The notes under the pieces: model-generated
Told to the model about the DNA's origin: nothing
The model's input: the letters and a program-made list of their open reading frames with translations, nothing else
The model's database searches: none
Shown: one piece after another, positions 33,077 through 42,138 of the stretch
How positions within the stretch are numbered: the first letter of the stretch is position 1
Layout: each line of letters begins with the position of its first letter
Made by a program: the position numbers and the translations under genes
Assembly: GCA_002720475.1 (NCBI GenBank)
Contig: PBIL01000006.1
Coordinates: forward strand, 91,631-155,630
Origin: Roseovarius sp.
GTDB taxonomy: Bacteria > Pseudomonadota > Alphaproteobacteria > Rhodobacterales > Rhodobacteraceae
Direction: 5' to 3'
Length of the DNA stretch: 64,000 nt

Positions 33077-34519
33077 ATGATCGAGAAAAAGATGTTCTAC
33101 ATCGATGGCGCCTGGGTCGCGCCGCGCGAGGGCCGCGAGCACGCGGTCATCAACCCCTCCACCGAAGAGCCCTGCGCGGTGATCGCGCTTGGCGGTCAGG
33201 CCGATACAGATGCGGCGGTGGCCGCCGCCCGCGCCGCCTTCCCGGCCTGGATGGCCACCCCGCCCGAAGAGCGCATCGCGCTTGTCGAGAAGATCCTCGA
33301 GATCTACCAGGGCCGCGCCGAGGATCTGGCGCAGGCCACCAGCATGGAGATGGGCGCGCCCATCGACATGGCCCGCCAGCAACAGGTGCCCGCGGGAACC
33401 TGGCATATCACCAATTTCCTGACCGCCGCGCGCGCCTTCCGCTTCGACGAGCCGCTCGGCGATCACGCCCCCAATGACCGCATCATCCACGAGCCGGTGG
33501 GCGTGGTGGCGATGATCACGCCCTGGAACTGGCCGCAGAACCAGATCACGCTCAAGGTGATCGCCGGGCTGATCGCGGGTTGCACCATGGTGCTGAAACC
33601 TTCCGAGGAATCGCCGCTCAACGCGCTGATCTTTGCCGAGATCCTGCACGAGGCGGGCCTGCCCGAAGGGGTCTTCAACCTCGTCAACGGCGACGGCGCG
33701 GGCGTGGGCAGCCAGCTTTCTGCGCATCCCGACGTGGACATGATCAGCTTCACCGGCTCCTCGCGCGCGGGCAAGCTCATCTCCAGATTCGCCGCCGACA
33801 CGCTCAAGCGCGTGAGCCTGGAGCTGGGCGGCAAGGGCGCGAACCTGATCTTCGCCGATGCCGACGAGAAGGCCGTCAAGCGCGGCGTGATCCACTGCAT
33901 GAACAACACCGGCCAGTCCTGCAACGCCCCCACGCGGATGCTGGTGGAACGGTCGCGCTACGCCCGCGCGGTGGAAGAGGCCGCCGAGGTCGCCGCCTCG
34001 ATCAAGGTCGGTCCCGCCCATGAGGAGGGCCGCCATATCGGCCCGGTGGTGAACGAGGCGCAGTTCGACAAGATCCAGGGCCTGATCCAGCAGGGGATAG
34101 ACGAGGGCGCGCGCCTTGTCGCGGGCGGCACCGGCCGCCCCGAGGGCTTCAATCGCGGCTTCTTCGTGCGCCCCACGGTCTTTGCCGACGTGACCGGCGA
34201 CATGACCATCGCACGAGAGGAAATCTTCGGCCCCGTGCTCTCGATCATGCCCTTCGATTCGGAGGAGGAGGCGCTCGCCATCGCCAATGACACGCCCTAT
34301 GGCCTCACGAACTATGTCCAGACCGGCGATCCGGCGCGCGCCAACCGGCTGGCGCGGGGCCTGCGCTCGGGCATGGTCGAGATGAACGGCAAGAGCCGCG
34401 CGGCGGGCTCGCCCTTCGGCGGCATGAAACAGTCCGGCCACGGGCGCGAGGGCGGCAAATGGGGGATCGAGGATTTCCTCGAGGTCAAGGCCGTCTCGGG
34501 CTGGACACCGGGGGCCTGA
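33077..34519 (+). CDS. NAD(P)-dependent aldehyde dehydrogenase
   Basis: This 480-residue enzyme of the aldehyde dehydrogenase superfamily oxidises an aldehyde to the acid. It shows MITPWNWPQNQI, the cofactor turn SFTGSSRAGKLI, the general base in LELGGKGAN (Glu near 257) and the catalytic Cys in NNTGQSCNAPTRM (about 288). EEIFGPVLSIMPFDSEEEAL is in the C-terminal part. The ATG at 33077 has ACGGAGG upstream. The substrate cannot be read from the sequence. Confidence 0.93.
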   Translation: MIEKKMFYIDGAWVAPREGREHAVINPSTEEPCAVIALGGQADTDAAVAAARAAFPAWMATPPEERIALVEKILEIYQGRAEDLAQATSMEMGAPIDMARQQQVPAGTWHITNFLTAARAFRFDEPLGDHAPNDRIIHEPVGVVAMITPWNWPQNQITLKVIAGLIAGCTMVLKPSEESPLNALIFAEILHEAGLPEGVFNLVNGDGAGVGSQLSAHPDVDMISFTGSSRAGKLISRFAADTLKRVSLELGGKGANLIFADADEKAVKRGVIHCMNNTGQSCNAPTRMLVERSRYARAVEEAAEVAASIKVGPAHEEGRHIGPVVNEAQFDKIQGLIQQGIDEGARLVAGGTGRPEGFNRGFFVRPTVFADVTGDMTIAREEIFGPVLSIMPFDSEEEALAIANDTPYGLTNYVQTGDPARANRLARGLRSGMVEMNGKSRAAGSPFGGMKQSGHGREGGKWGIEDFLEVKAVSGWTPGA

Positions 34520-34525
34520 GCCGTC

Positions 34526-35170
34526 TCAGAACGGCGCGGGGGCGCGAAACCGCATCCCGCGCCCGCCATCGGGATGGCGCAGGCGCAGCTCCTCGGAATG
34601 CAGCATCAGGCGCGGATGATCCCGCGCCGCGCCGCTGGCGTAGAACGGATCGCCCAGGATCGGGTGGCCAAGCGCCAGCATATGCACCCGAAGCTGATGG
34701 CTGCGCCCGGTCTTCGGCATCAGGCGCACCCGGCTTTCGTCGTGGCCCGCGCGCAGCACCCGCCAGTCTGTCTGCGCCGGACGCCCGGTTTCATGGCACA
34801 CCATCTGCCGGGGCCGGTTGGGCCAGTCTACGATGAGCGGCAGATCGACCGTTCCCTCCGCAGGCTCCAGCCGCCCCGCGACCCGCGCGAGATAGCTCTT
34901 GCGCACCTGCCGCCTTTCGAATTGCAGGCCGAGATGGCGCTGCGCATGGGGGCTGAGGGCAAAGACCATCACCCCCGAGGTGTCGCGGTCGAGCCGGTGC
35001 ACGAGAAGCGCGGTCGGAAACGCCTCCACCACGCGGGCCAGCAGGCAGTCGGCCAGGTCCGGCCCCTTGCCCGGCACGCTCAGCAGGCCCGCGGGCTTGT
35101 TCACGACCACGATCTCGTGATCGGCGTGCAGGATCTGGAGCGGCGTGTCGGGCGGGGCATATCCGGTCAT
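34526..35170 (-). CDS. RluA-family pseudouridine synthase
   Basis: This 214-residue enzyme converts a uridine in rRNA or tRNA to pseudouridine. The catalytic motif HRLDRDTSGVMVFA holds the Asp near residue 60; KSYLARVAGRLEPAEG and GRSHQLRVHMLALGHPILGD are the other family blocks. There is no N-terminal S4 domain, so it is the short RluA type. It ends 6 bases from the convergent dehydrogenase stop. The exact RNA target is not decided. Confidence 0.9.
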   Translation of the reverse strand: MTGYAPPDTPLQILHADHEIVVVNKPAGLLSVPGKGPDLADCLLARVVEAFPTALLVHRLDRDTSGVMVFALSPHAQRHLGLQFERRQVRKSYLARVAGRLEPAEGTVDLPLIVDWPNRPRQMVCHETGRPAQTDWRVLRAGHDESRVRLMPKTGRSHQLRVHMLALGHPILGDPFYASGAARDHPRLMLHSEELRLRHPDGGRGMRFRAPAPF

Positions 35171-35216
35171 GGCAGGGCCTTACACCGGAAGGCGGGCCGG
35201 TGCCATGGCCCCGGCA

Positions 35217-35939
35217 TCAGACGTGCTGCGCGCCGTTGATCTCGATCTCGGTTCCGGAGATGTAGGAGGAGGGCTCGGTGCACAGGAAATAGATCGTGTC
35301 GGCCACCTCCGAGGGCTCTCCCAGCCGCCGCATCGGGATCGTCTCGGCCAGCTTCTCGGTGCCGGGCGACAGGATGTCGGTGCGGATCTCGCCCGGTGCG
35401 ATCGCGTTGACGCGCACGCCGAGGGGGCCGAAATCATGCGCCATCTCGCGCGTCAGCGCCGCAAGCGCCGCCTTCGACGTGGCATAGGCCGCGCCCGCGA
35501 AGGGATGCACGCGCGCCCCCGCGATGGAGGTGACGTTGACCACCGCCCCCCGTGCCGCCGCCAGCTCGTCGCGCAGGCTGCGCGCCAGCACCACCGAGGC
35601 GAAGAAATTGACATGGAACACATGGCCCCAGGTGCGCAGGTCGGTGGTCAGCGTGTCGAGCCGCTCGCCATTGGGCCCCTTGGGCGAGATGCCCGCATTG
35701 TTCACCAGCGCGTCGAGCCGCCCGCCGATCATGCCACGGATCACCCCGACCTTCTCGATCACGTCATTGGGATTGGAGAGGTCGATCTGCACATGGTTCT
35801 GCGCCCCGCCCCCCCAGGGACATTCCGAAGGGAAGGAGTGGCGCGAACAGGTGATGACCTTCCACCCCTCGTCGTTGAAGCGACGCACGGTGGCGTGACC
35901 GATGCCCCGGCTCGCGCCGGTCAGAAGCAGGGTGCGCAT
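35217..35939 (-). CDS. Short-chain dehydrogenase/reductase
   Basis: This 240-residue SDR has the nucleotide-binding turn TGASRGIGHATV at the N-terminus, the LVNNAGISPKGPNGER segment (NNAG) near 85, the active site YATSKAALAAL (YxxxK) near 153 and VNAIAPGEIRTDI after it. The substrate is not predictable. It is divergent from argB, about 120 bases away. Confidence 0.92.
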   Translation of the reverse strand: MRTLLLTGASRGIGHATVRRFNDEGWKVITCSRHSFPSECPWGGGAQNHVQIDLSNPNDVIEKVGVIRGMIGGRLDALVNNAGISPKGPNGERLDTLTTDLRTWGHVFHVNFFASVVLARSLRDELAAARGAVVNVTSIAGARVHPFAGAAYATSKAALAALTREMAHDFGPLGVRVNAIAPGEIRTDILSPGTEKLAETIPMRRLGEPSEVADTIYFLCTEPSSYISGTEIEINGAQHV

Positions 35940-36060
35940 GGTGTGATCCCTTCGATCTGTGCAGGGTCACCCTAACCCGGACAGCGCCAAGATCAACGGG
36001 CCTTGGCACCTTCCGGGGCAGCGGCTAACAAGGACGGGCACCGTTTCGCCGGAGACAAGG

Positions 36061-36924
36061 ATGAAGGCCCGAGACATGAACCGCGACTGGATCGCCACCG
36101 CCCGCACCCTGTCCGAGGCGCTGCCCTACCTGCAACGCTATACCGGCGCCATCGTCGTGATCAAGCTGGGCGGCCACGCCATGGGCAACGACCCGGCGAT
36201 GGCGGAATTTGCCCGCGACGTGGTGCTCATGCAACAGGTCGGCGTCAACCCGGTGATCGTGCATGGCGGCGGTCCGATGATCAACGAGATGCTGGCGCGG
36301 CTCGACATCCGCTCGGATTTCGTGAACGGCAAGCGCGTCACCGATGCCGCCACAATGAATGTGGTGGAGATGGTGCTCTCGGGCCAGGTCAACAAGCGCA
36401 TCGTGGCCGCGATCAACGCCCAGGGCGGCCGCGCGGTGGGGCTTTCGGGCAAGGATGCCCGCCTCATCACCTGCACCCCCGCAAGCCCCGATCTGGGCCT
36501 TGTGGGAGAGCCTTCGGAGATCGACCCGAAGATCCTGCACACGCTTTTCGCCGCCGACATGATCCCGGTGATCGCGCCCCTGGGCGCGGGTGCGCAAGGC
36601 GAGACTTACAACATCAACGGCGACACGGCGGCCGGTGCGATCGCGGCGGCGCTCAAGGCCGACCGTCTTCTGCTGCTGACGGATATCGACGGGGTGCGCG
36701 ATGCCTCCGGTCAGGTCGTCACCGAACTGAGCCCCGATCAGATCCGGGAGATGATCCGCGACGGCGTGATCGCGGGCGGCATGATCCCCAAGACCGAGAC
36801 GGCGCTTGCCGCCATCGACGGCGGCGTGCGCGCGGTGGTCATCCTCGACGGCCGCGCGCCCAATGCCACGCTGCTGGAGCTTTATACCGAGCACGGGGCG
36901 GGCTCGCTCATCCGGGCGCGGTAA
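36061..36924 (+). CDS. argB: Acetylglutamate kinase
   Basis: This 287-residue kinase of the amino acid kinase family phosphorylates N-acetylglutamate in arginine synthesis. Signatures include [45 protein letters not shown] and [18 protein letters not shown]. The long N-terminal helix ([12 protein letters not shown]) is that of arginine-sensitive ArgB hexamers, so feedback inhibition by arginine is likely. GGAGA precedes the ATG at 36061; an alternative ATG lies five codons later. Confidence 0.95.
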   Translation: MKARDMNRDWIATARTLSEALPYLQRYTGAIVVIKLGGHAMGNDPAMAEFARDVVLMQQVGVNPVIVHGGGPMINEMLARLDIRSDFVNGKRVTDAATMNVVEMVLSGQVNKRIVAAINAQGGRAVGLSGKDARLITCTPASPDLGLVGEPSEIDPKILHTLFAADMIPVIAPLGAGAQGETYNINGDTAAGAIAAALKADRLLLLTDIDGVRDASGQVVTELSPDQIREMIRDGVIAGGMIPKTETALAAIDGGVRAVVILDGRAPNATLLELYTEHGAGSLIRAR

Positions 36925-36987
36925 TCTCCTCGCGACACTTCGTTCCGCAAGCTTGCGCGACAGGCGAAAGGCGGTAACTCTCGCGAC

Positions 36988-37782
36988 ATGGAAAACGAAG
37001 CGACAATACGCCTTGCGTTCTTTCTGGGCCTGTTCCTGCTGTTCGCGGTGATCGAGGCACTGGTGCCGCGGCGCAGCCGTGCCCAGCCCAGACGGCGCCG
37101 TTGGGTCACCAATGTCGCGATCGTTCTGCTGGACGCACTGACCTTGAGGCTGCTGGCCTTCGCCTTGCCGCTGCTGGCAGTGGGGGCGGCGCTGGATGCG
37201 CAGGCACAGGGCTGGGGGCTGTTCAATGCCGTCGCCCTGCCCACATGGCTGGAAGTGCTGGCAACGGTTCTGATCTTCGATCTCGCCATCTGGACGCAAC
37301 ATCTCGTCACCCACAAGGTGCCGGTCCTGTGGCGTTTTCACCGTGTCCATCATGCCGACCGAGATTTCGATGTGAGCACCGCGATCCGGTTTCATCCTGT
37401 CGAGATCGCGTTTTCCATGCTGCTCAAGATCGGGCTGGTCTACCTGATCGGTCCACCGGCCCTCGGCATCCTGATGTTCGAGATCATCCTCAACGGCACG
37501 GCTTTGTTCAACCACGCCAACATCCGGCTGCCGCCCTGGCTTGACGCGGTCCTGCGGCAATTTCTGGTAACGCCGGACATGCACCGCGTGCACCATTCCG
37601 ATCTTCGGGCCGAGCATGACAGCAACTACGGCTTCGCCCTGTCCGTCTGGGACCGGATGTTCGGCACCTATATCGCGCAGCCAGAAGGCGGCCATGACGG
37701 CATGACCATCGGCCTTCAGTGGCAGGATGACCGGCCGTCGCGTCTTGGCTGGTCCTTGTCCCTGCCCTTTCGTCGCAAATGA
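36988..37782 (+). CDS. Sterol desaturase/fatty acid hydroxylase-family membrane enzyme
   Basis: This 264-residue protein has about four membrane helices and the His boxes of the di-iron fatty acid hydroxylase superfamily: HLVTHK, HRVHHADRDFD, FNHANI and MHRVHHSDLRAEHDSNYG. It should hydroxylate or desaturate a lipid at the inner membrane. The substrate is unknown; ornithine-lipid or hopanoid-like substrates are possible. Its stop overlaps the next gene by 4 bases, starting a run of four overlapping genes. Confidence 0.88.
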   Translation: MENEATIRLAFFLGLFLLFAVIEALVPRRSRAQPRRRRWVTNVAIVLLDALTLRLLAFALPLLAVGAALDAQAQGWGLFNAVALPTWLEVLATVLIFDLAIWTQHLVTHKVPVLWRFHRVHHADRDFDVSTAIRFHPVEIAFSMLLKIGLVYLIGPPALGILMFEIILNGTALFNHANIRLPPWLDAVLRQFLVTPDMHRVHHSDLRAEHDSNYGFALSVWDRMFGTYIAQPEGGHDGMTIGLQWQDDRPSRLGWSLSLPFRRK

Positions 37783-38417
37783 CGCTTGCCCGCATCACGG
37801 CCCGCGCCGCCTTGCATCACCTCGCGGTGATGGGCGCGCTGCATCTGAAGGCGGACGAAGTGCCGGGGCATGCGACATTGGTGCTTCTGGGCCCGCTTGA
37901 GCCGGGCTTCTGGACAGCCTTCACACAGACGCCCGAATATCGTGACGGCACGCCTGACCCGATGGATCGCTGGTCAACCCGTATCATCACTGCACTTGCC
38001 GAGGATCTCGGGGCGGCCCCGCTTTTTCCCTTTGGCGGCCCGCCTTGGAAGCCCTTCACCGATTGGGCGCGCCGCTCGGGCCGGGCCTGGCCCTCGCCCG
38101 TGGGCTTGCTGGTGCATGACGTGGCGGGGCTCATGGTCTCCTATCGCGGCGCGCTCGCAATCCCGGAGCGGCTCGCGCTTCCGGCCCCGGCGCGGTGCCC
38201 CTGCGAGACCTGCGAGGCGCAGCCCTGCCGGACCGCCTGCCCGGTCGATGCGCTCAAGCCCGATGCCTATGACGTGCCCGCCTGCAAGGCCGATCTCGAC
38301 CGCCCCGGCAATGACTGCCGCGCGCGGGGTTGCGCGGTGCGGCGCGCCTGCCCGGTCAGTCAGGCCCACGCTCGCGCCGAGGCGCAATCCGCCTTTCACA
38401 TGGGATATTTCGCATGA
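37779..38417 (+). CDS. Ferredoxin-like protein with Cys-rich C-terminal half
   Basis: This 212-residue protein has a Cys-rich segment (about residues 140-195: CPCETCEAQPCRTACPVDAL, then CKADLDRPGNDC, CAVRRACPVS) arranged like iron-sulfur ligands of ferredoxin-type proteins. The N-terminal 135 residues are unusual for a ferredoxin and resemble no domain I can name. It overlaps the upstream hydroxylase gene, so electron supply to that di-iron enzyme is a reasonable guess. It also overlaps the downstream SixA-type gene by 4 bases. Confidence 0.8.
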   Translation: MTLARITARAALHHLAVMGALHLKADEVPGHATLVLLGPLEPGFWTAFTQTPEYRDGTPDPMDRWSTRIITALAEDLGAAPLFPFGGPPWKPFTDWARRSGRAWPSPVGLLVHDVAGLMVSYRGALAIPERLALPAPARCPCETCEAQPCRTACPVDALKPDAYDVPACKADLDRPGNDCRARGCAVRRACPVSQAHARAEAQSAFHMGYFA

Positions 38418-38911
38418 AACGCCTGATCCTGATGCGCCACGCCAAATCCGACTGGGCCGATCCCGCCCTGCCCGATCACGCGCGTCCGCTCAACAAGCGC
38501 GGACGGCGCTCGGCCAGGGCGCTCGGGGACTGGCTGCGCGGCGCGGGGCTGGTGCCGGGCGAGATCCTCTGTTCCACCGCCGCCCGCACGCAGGAGACCT
38601 GCGCGCGGCTCAGGCTGCCGCGCGCGCCGCGCCTGCTCGACAGCCTCTACATGGCCGGACCCGAGGCCATGCTCGACGCCTTGCGCGCCGCACAGGCCGA
38701 TACCGTGCTGATGATCGGCCACAATCCCGGCATCGCCGAGTTTGCCGCGCGCCTTGTCGCCACCCCGCCCGCGCATCCGCGCTTCGACGACTACCCGACC
38801 GGGGCGACGCTGGTCGCGGATTTCGAGATCGCGGACTGGGCCGATCTTGCCGAGCATACGGGCCGCGCCGCGGATTTCGTGATCCCGCGCGAATTGCTGC
38901 CCGAGAAATGA
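38414..38911 (+). CDS. SixA-type histidine phosphatase
   Basis: This 165-residue protein of the histidine phosphatase (phosphoglycerate mutase-like) superfamily has LILMRHAKSDWADP at the N-terminus (catalytic His in RHA), CSTAARTQETC and MIGHNPGIAEFAARL with the second His. Its size and motifs match SixA-like phosphohistidine phosphatases. The ATG overlaps the stop of the ferredoxin-like gene, and its own stop overlaps the next start. Confidence 0.9.
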   Translation: MKRLILMRHAKSDWADPALPDHARPLNKRGRRSARALGDWLRGAGLVPGEILCSTAARTQETCARLRLPRAPRLLDSLYMAGPEAMLDALRAAQADTVLMIGHNPGIAEFAARLVATPPAHPRFDDYPTGATLVADFEIADWADLAEHTGRAADFVIPRELLPEK

Positions 38912-40023
38912 ACGCGCCGCTCTTCATCGGCTCGGAGATCTATCGCGGCTCCTCCTACGGGCCGCGCCACCCGCTCTCGATCCCGCGCGTGCCCACGGTG
39001 ATCGATCTCTGCCGCGCCCTGGGCTGGCTGCCCGATGCGCAATACCGCACAAGCCCGCGCGCCAGGCCGCAGGCGCTCATGGCCTTTCACACGCCGGACT
39101 ATATCGCCGCCCTGCGCCGCGCCGAGGCCGAGGGATATGTCACCCCCGAGACCCGCGCCCGCCACCGCATCGGCACGCTCTCGAACCCGGTCTTTGCCGA
39201 GATGTTCCGCCGCCCCGCGACCGCCGCAGGCGGCTCGCTCATGGCCACCGACCTGATCGCCCGGGGCGGCGTGGTCTACAATCCGGGCGGCGGCACGCAT
39301 CACGGCATGGCCGATCACGCGGGCGGGTTCTGCTATCTCAACGACCCGGTGCTGGCGATCAAGGCGCTGCTGGCGCAGGGCCTCACCCGCATTGCCTATG
39401 TCGATATCGACGCGCATCACTGTGACGGGGTGGCGGCCGCCTTTCACGGCGAGAGCCGCGTGCTCATGATCTCGACCCATGAGGCCGGGCGCTGGCCCTT
39501 TACCGGCGGGCTGGAGGACCGGGCAGGCGGGCAGGCGATCAACCTGCCGCTGCCGCGCGGCACCAATGACAGCGGCTTTGCCATGGCGCTGCAAGAGGTG
39601 ATCCTTCCGGCCGTGCAGGCGATGCGGCCGGAGGCCATCGTGCTGCAATGCGGTGCCGACGCGGTGGCCGAGGATCCGCTCTCGCGGCTGGCGCTGTCGA
39701 ACAATGCCCACTGGGCCGCCGTCGCCGCCCTGCGCCCGCTCGGCCCCCGGTTCCTGGTGCTGGGGGGCGGCGGCTACAACCCCTGGACGGTGGGCCGGCT
39801 CTGGGCCGGGGTCTGGGCCACGCTGAACGGCCACCCGATCCCCGACCGCCTGCCAGAGCGCGCCCGCGCCATCCTCGCCGCGCTCGGCTGGCCCCGTCGT
39901 CCGTCCATCCCGCCCGATGCGCTGATCGAGACGCTGCGCGACGCCCCGCGCGAAGGCGCGGTCAGCGCGGATCTGCGCGGTGCCGTCGCCCGCCTGCGCG
40001 CCCGCGCCCGGGCCTGGGTCTGA
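38908..40023 (+). CDS. Histone deacetylase-superfamily amidohydrolase (AcuC-like)
   Basis: This 371-residue zinc hydrolase has the family motifs YNPGGGTHHGMADHAGGFCY (paired active-site His), YVDIDAHHCDGVAAAF (zinc ligands) and the late LGGGGYNPWTVGRLW. It removes acetyl groups from proteins or small acetylated amines. AcuC relatives act on acetyl-CoA synthetase, but no acs gene is near. It is the last of four overlapping genes (36988-40023). Confidence 0.92.
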   Translation: MNAPLFIGSEIYRGSSYGPRHPLSIPRVPTVIDLCRALGWLPDAQYRTSPRARPQALMAFHTPDYIAALRRAEAEGYVTPETRARHRIGTLSNPVFAEMFRRPATAAGGSLMATDLIARGGVVYNPGGGTHHGMADHAGGFCYLNDPVLAIKALLAQGLTRIAYVDIDAHHCDGVAAAFHGESRVLMISTHEAGRWPFTGGLEDRAGGQAINLPLPRGTNDSGFAMALQEVILPAVQAMRPEAIVLQCGADAVAEDPLSRLALSNNAHWAAVAALRPLGPRFLVLGGGGYNPWTVGRLWAGVWATLNGHPIPDRLPERARAILAALGWPRRPSIPPDALIETLRDAPREGAVSADLRGAVARLRARARAWV

Positions 40024-40126
40024 CCGGGGTCCGGAGCATGATCGCCGCGCCCGCCACCCGGCGATTGCCATGAATCGGCGGCCCGGCTAGGCTCCGCACA
40101 GTCACGCATCCGTGAAGGAGAGCCCG

Positions 40127-41368
40127 ATGTCCCGTTCCGCCGCCCTTGCCGGGCTCCTCATCCTGCTGAGCGTCCAGACCTCCCCGGCACAGGAGACACA
40201 GACCCGCGCCGTCAGCGGCGAGATCACCTATCTGCAACGCATTGCCCTGCCGCCCGAGGCCGATCTCCACATCGCGGTCGAAGGACGGTTCGGCACCATC
40301 CTGGGCGAGACGCGGATCACCGCAGGGGGCAAGCAGGTGCCGCTGCCCTTCACCCTGGACATCCCGACCGGTCTGCGTGGCACGCTCGGCGCGGTGATCC
40401 GCCTGGACGGCAAGCCGCGCTGGTTCGTGCAGGACATCGCGGTTCCGGCAGGGGAAAATCCGCTGGACCTGGGCACGATCCGTGTCGATCCGGTGACGCC
40501 GCTGGCCTTCGTGACGACCATAACCTGCCGCGATCAGGAGGTGGAGGTCGGCATTCTGGGCGAAGAGATGGTGCTGCGCGCCGACGGGCGCGATATCCCG
40601 CTGCGCCAGACGGTCTCGGCCTCCGGCGCGCGCTACGAAGGGGTAGAAGACCCCGAAACCGTGGTCTGGTCCAAGGGCGATGACTTCATGATCCGCCTCG
40701 CCGGGCGCGATCTGGAGGAGTGCCGCGCCGTCGCGCCGCCGGACCGGCGCGCCTATCGCGCCCGCGGGATCGAGCCGGGCTGGCATGTCGATCTCGGGGA
40801 AGATACCGTGCGCATCGTGGCCGATTACGGCGATCTGACGCGCGAGGCCCCCCGCCCGCCTGTCACCGTGCTGCCCGGCACCTACAGCTTCGACATGCCG
40901 GAGGCCGGGGCGCGGCTGCTGCTCGAGGAACGGCTCTGCCACGACGCGGCGACCGGCATGCCCCATCCCGACACCGCGACCCTGCTGCTCGACGAGCGGC
41001 GGCTTGACGGCTGCGGCGGCGATCCGGCCGATCTTCTGATCGGGACAAGCTGGCAGGTCAGCCTTCTCAACGGCGAGGCCCCGCAGGAGGCCGAGCGCGT
41101 GTCGCTGACCTTTCTCACGCCTGACCGCGTTGCCGGAAGCACCGGCTGCAACCGCTTCGTGGGCGGCTTCACGCTCAGCGGAGAGGGGCTCGGCTTCGGC
41201 CCGCTCGGCAGCACGCTCATGGCCTGCCCCGAGCCGCTCATGGCGCAGGAGCGGGCGATGCTCGACGCGCTCGAACTGGTCTCGCGCTTCGACATCGCCG
41301 CGGATGGCGCGCTCCGTCTCATCGGCGGACCGGAGGAGAAAGTGCTGATCGAGGCGCGCCGCCCCTGA
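40127..41368 (+). CDS. Envelope protein with YbaY-like, MliC-like and META domains
   Basis: This 413-residue protein has a signal peptide ending SPAQ near residue 26. A YbaY/YscW-like domain (about 30-125; VSGEITYLQRIALPPEADL) follows, then an MliC-type lysozyme-inhibitor domain (about 130-200; CRDQEVEVGILGEEMVLR, SKGDDFMIRLAGRDLEEC). A middle region leads to a C-terminal META domain (about 305-410; LIGTSWQVSLLNGE, STGCNRFVGGFTLSGEGL). The MliC part suggests protection against lysozyme-like enzymes. The ATG at 40127 follows GAAGGAGAG. It is convergent with the Anbu gene. Confidence 0.85.
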   Translation: MSRSAALAGLLILLSVQTSPAQETQTRAVSGEITYLQRIALPPEADLHIAVEGRFGTILGETRITAGGKQVPLPFTLDIPTGLRGTLGAVIRLDGKPRWFVQDIAVPAGENPLDLGTIRVDPVTPLAFVTTITCRDQEVEVGILGEEMVLRADGRDIPLRQTVSASGARYEGVEDPETVVWSKGDDFMIRLAGRDLEECRAVAPPDRRAYRARGIEPGWHVDLGEDTVRIVADYGDLTREAPRPPVTVLPGTYSFDMPEAGARLLLEERLCHDAATGMPHPDTATLLLDERRLDGCGGDPADLLIGTSWQVSLLNGEAPQEAERVSLTFLTPDRVAGSTGCNRFVGGFTLSGEGLGFGPLGSTLMACPEPLMAQERAMLDALELVSRFDIAADGALRLIGGPEEKVLIEARRP

Positions 41369-41390
41369 GGCGCGCGCGCATACCCGCGCC

Positions 41391-42131
41391 TCAGCCCGGC
41401 GGCAGCTCGAAATCCGGCAGCCCGTCAAGCGCCGCGCGCAGCGCCGCGCCCCAGCCTTCGGCGATCTCACGGAACCATGGATCGTCGGCCTCGATCCGGC
41501 CCTGCACACCGGCGCGCAGGCTACCCGCCTCGTAGAGATGATAGTCGAATGGCGGCCCGACCGAGAGATTGGCCTTGACCGTCGAATCGAAGCTCACGAG
41601 CAGCAGCTTCATCGCGGCGGCAAAGCTCATCTCTGGATCGTAGGCGCGCACGAGAATGGGGCGGCCATACTTGGTCTCGCCGATCTGGAAGAACGGCGTG
41701 TCGGCGCTCGCCTCGATGAAATTGCCCTCCGGGTAGATCAGGAACAGCCGCGGCGCGCCCCCCGCGATCTCGCCGCCAAGGATGAGCGTGGCGCGAAAGG
41801 CGCTGTCGGCCTCCTGCCCGGCCTGCCGGTGATTGTCGATCACCTCGCGCAGCGTGTCGGCCACGAGCCGCGCGGCCTGGAACATCGACGGCACGCCAAG
41901 AAGCGTGGGCACACGGCTTTCATGCGCCTTGGTGCGTTCGTCCAGAAGGCTCACCACCGCCTGGGTGGTGGCAAGATTGCCCGAGGACAGCAGCGTGATG
42001 ACCCGGTCGCCCTGGGCCTCCCATATGCTCATCTTCTTGAAGGTCGAGATATTGTCGAGCCCGGCATTGGTCCGGGTATCGGACATGAACACAAGCCCGC
42101 GCCGGAGCATCATGCCAACGCAATAGGTCAT
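41391..42131 (-). CDS. Anbu-type proteasome-like NTN hydrolase
   Basis: This 246-residue relative of HslV and proteasome beta-subunits begins MTYCVGMMLRRGLVFMSDTR. Removal of Met would expose Thr2 as the N-terminal nucleophile. The body contains SIWEAQGDRVITLLSSGNLATTQAV and ETKYGRPILVRAYD. The ATG at 42131 is preferred over one eight codons upstream because it puts the nucleophile at position 2. It is the last gene of a four-gene cluster with transglutaminase, alpha-E and ATP-grasp proteins. The substrate is unknown. Confidence 0.88.
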   Translation of the reverse strand: MTYCVGMMLRRGLVFMSDTRTNAGLDNISTFKKMSIWEAQGDRVITLLSSGNLATTQAVVSLLDERTKAHESRVPTLLGVPSMFQAARLVADTLREVIDNHRQAGQEADSAFRATLILGGEIAGGAPRLFLIYPEGNFIEASADTPFFQIGETKYGRPILVRAYDPEMSFAAAMKLLLVSFDSTVKANLSVGPPFDYHLYEAGSLRAGVQGRIEADDPWFREIAEGWGAALRAALDGLPDFELPPG

Positions 42132-42138
42132 CGGGGCC

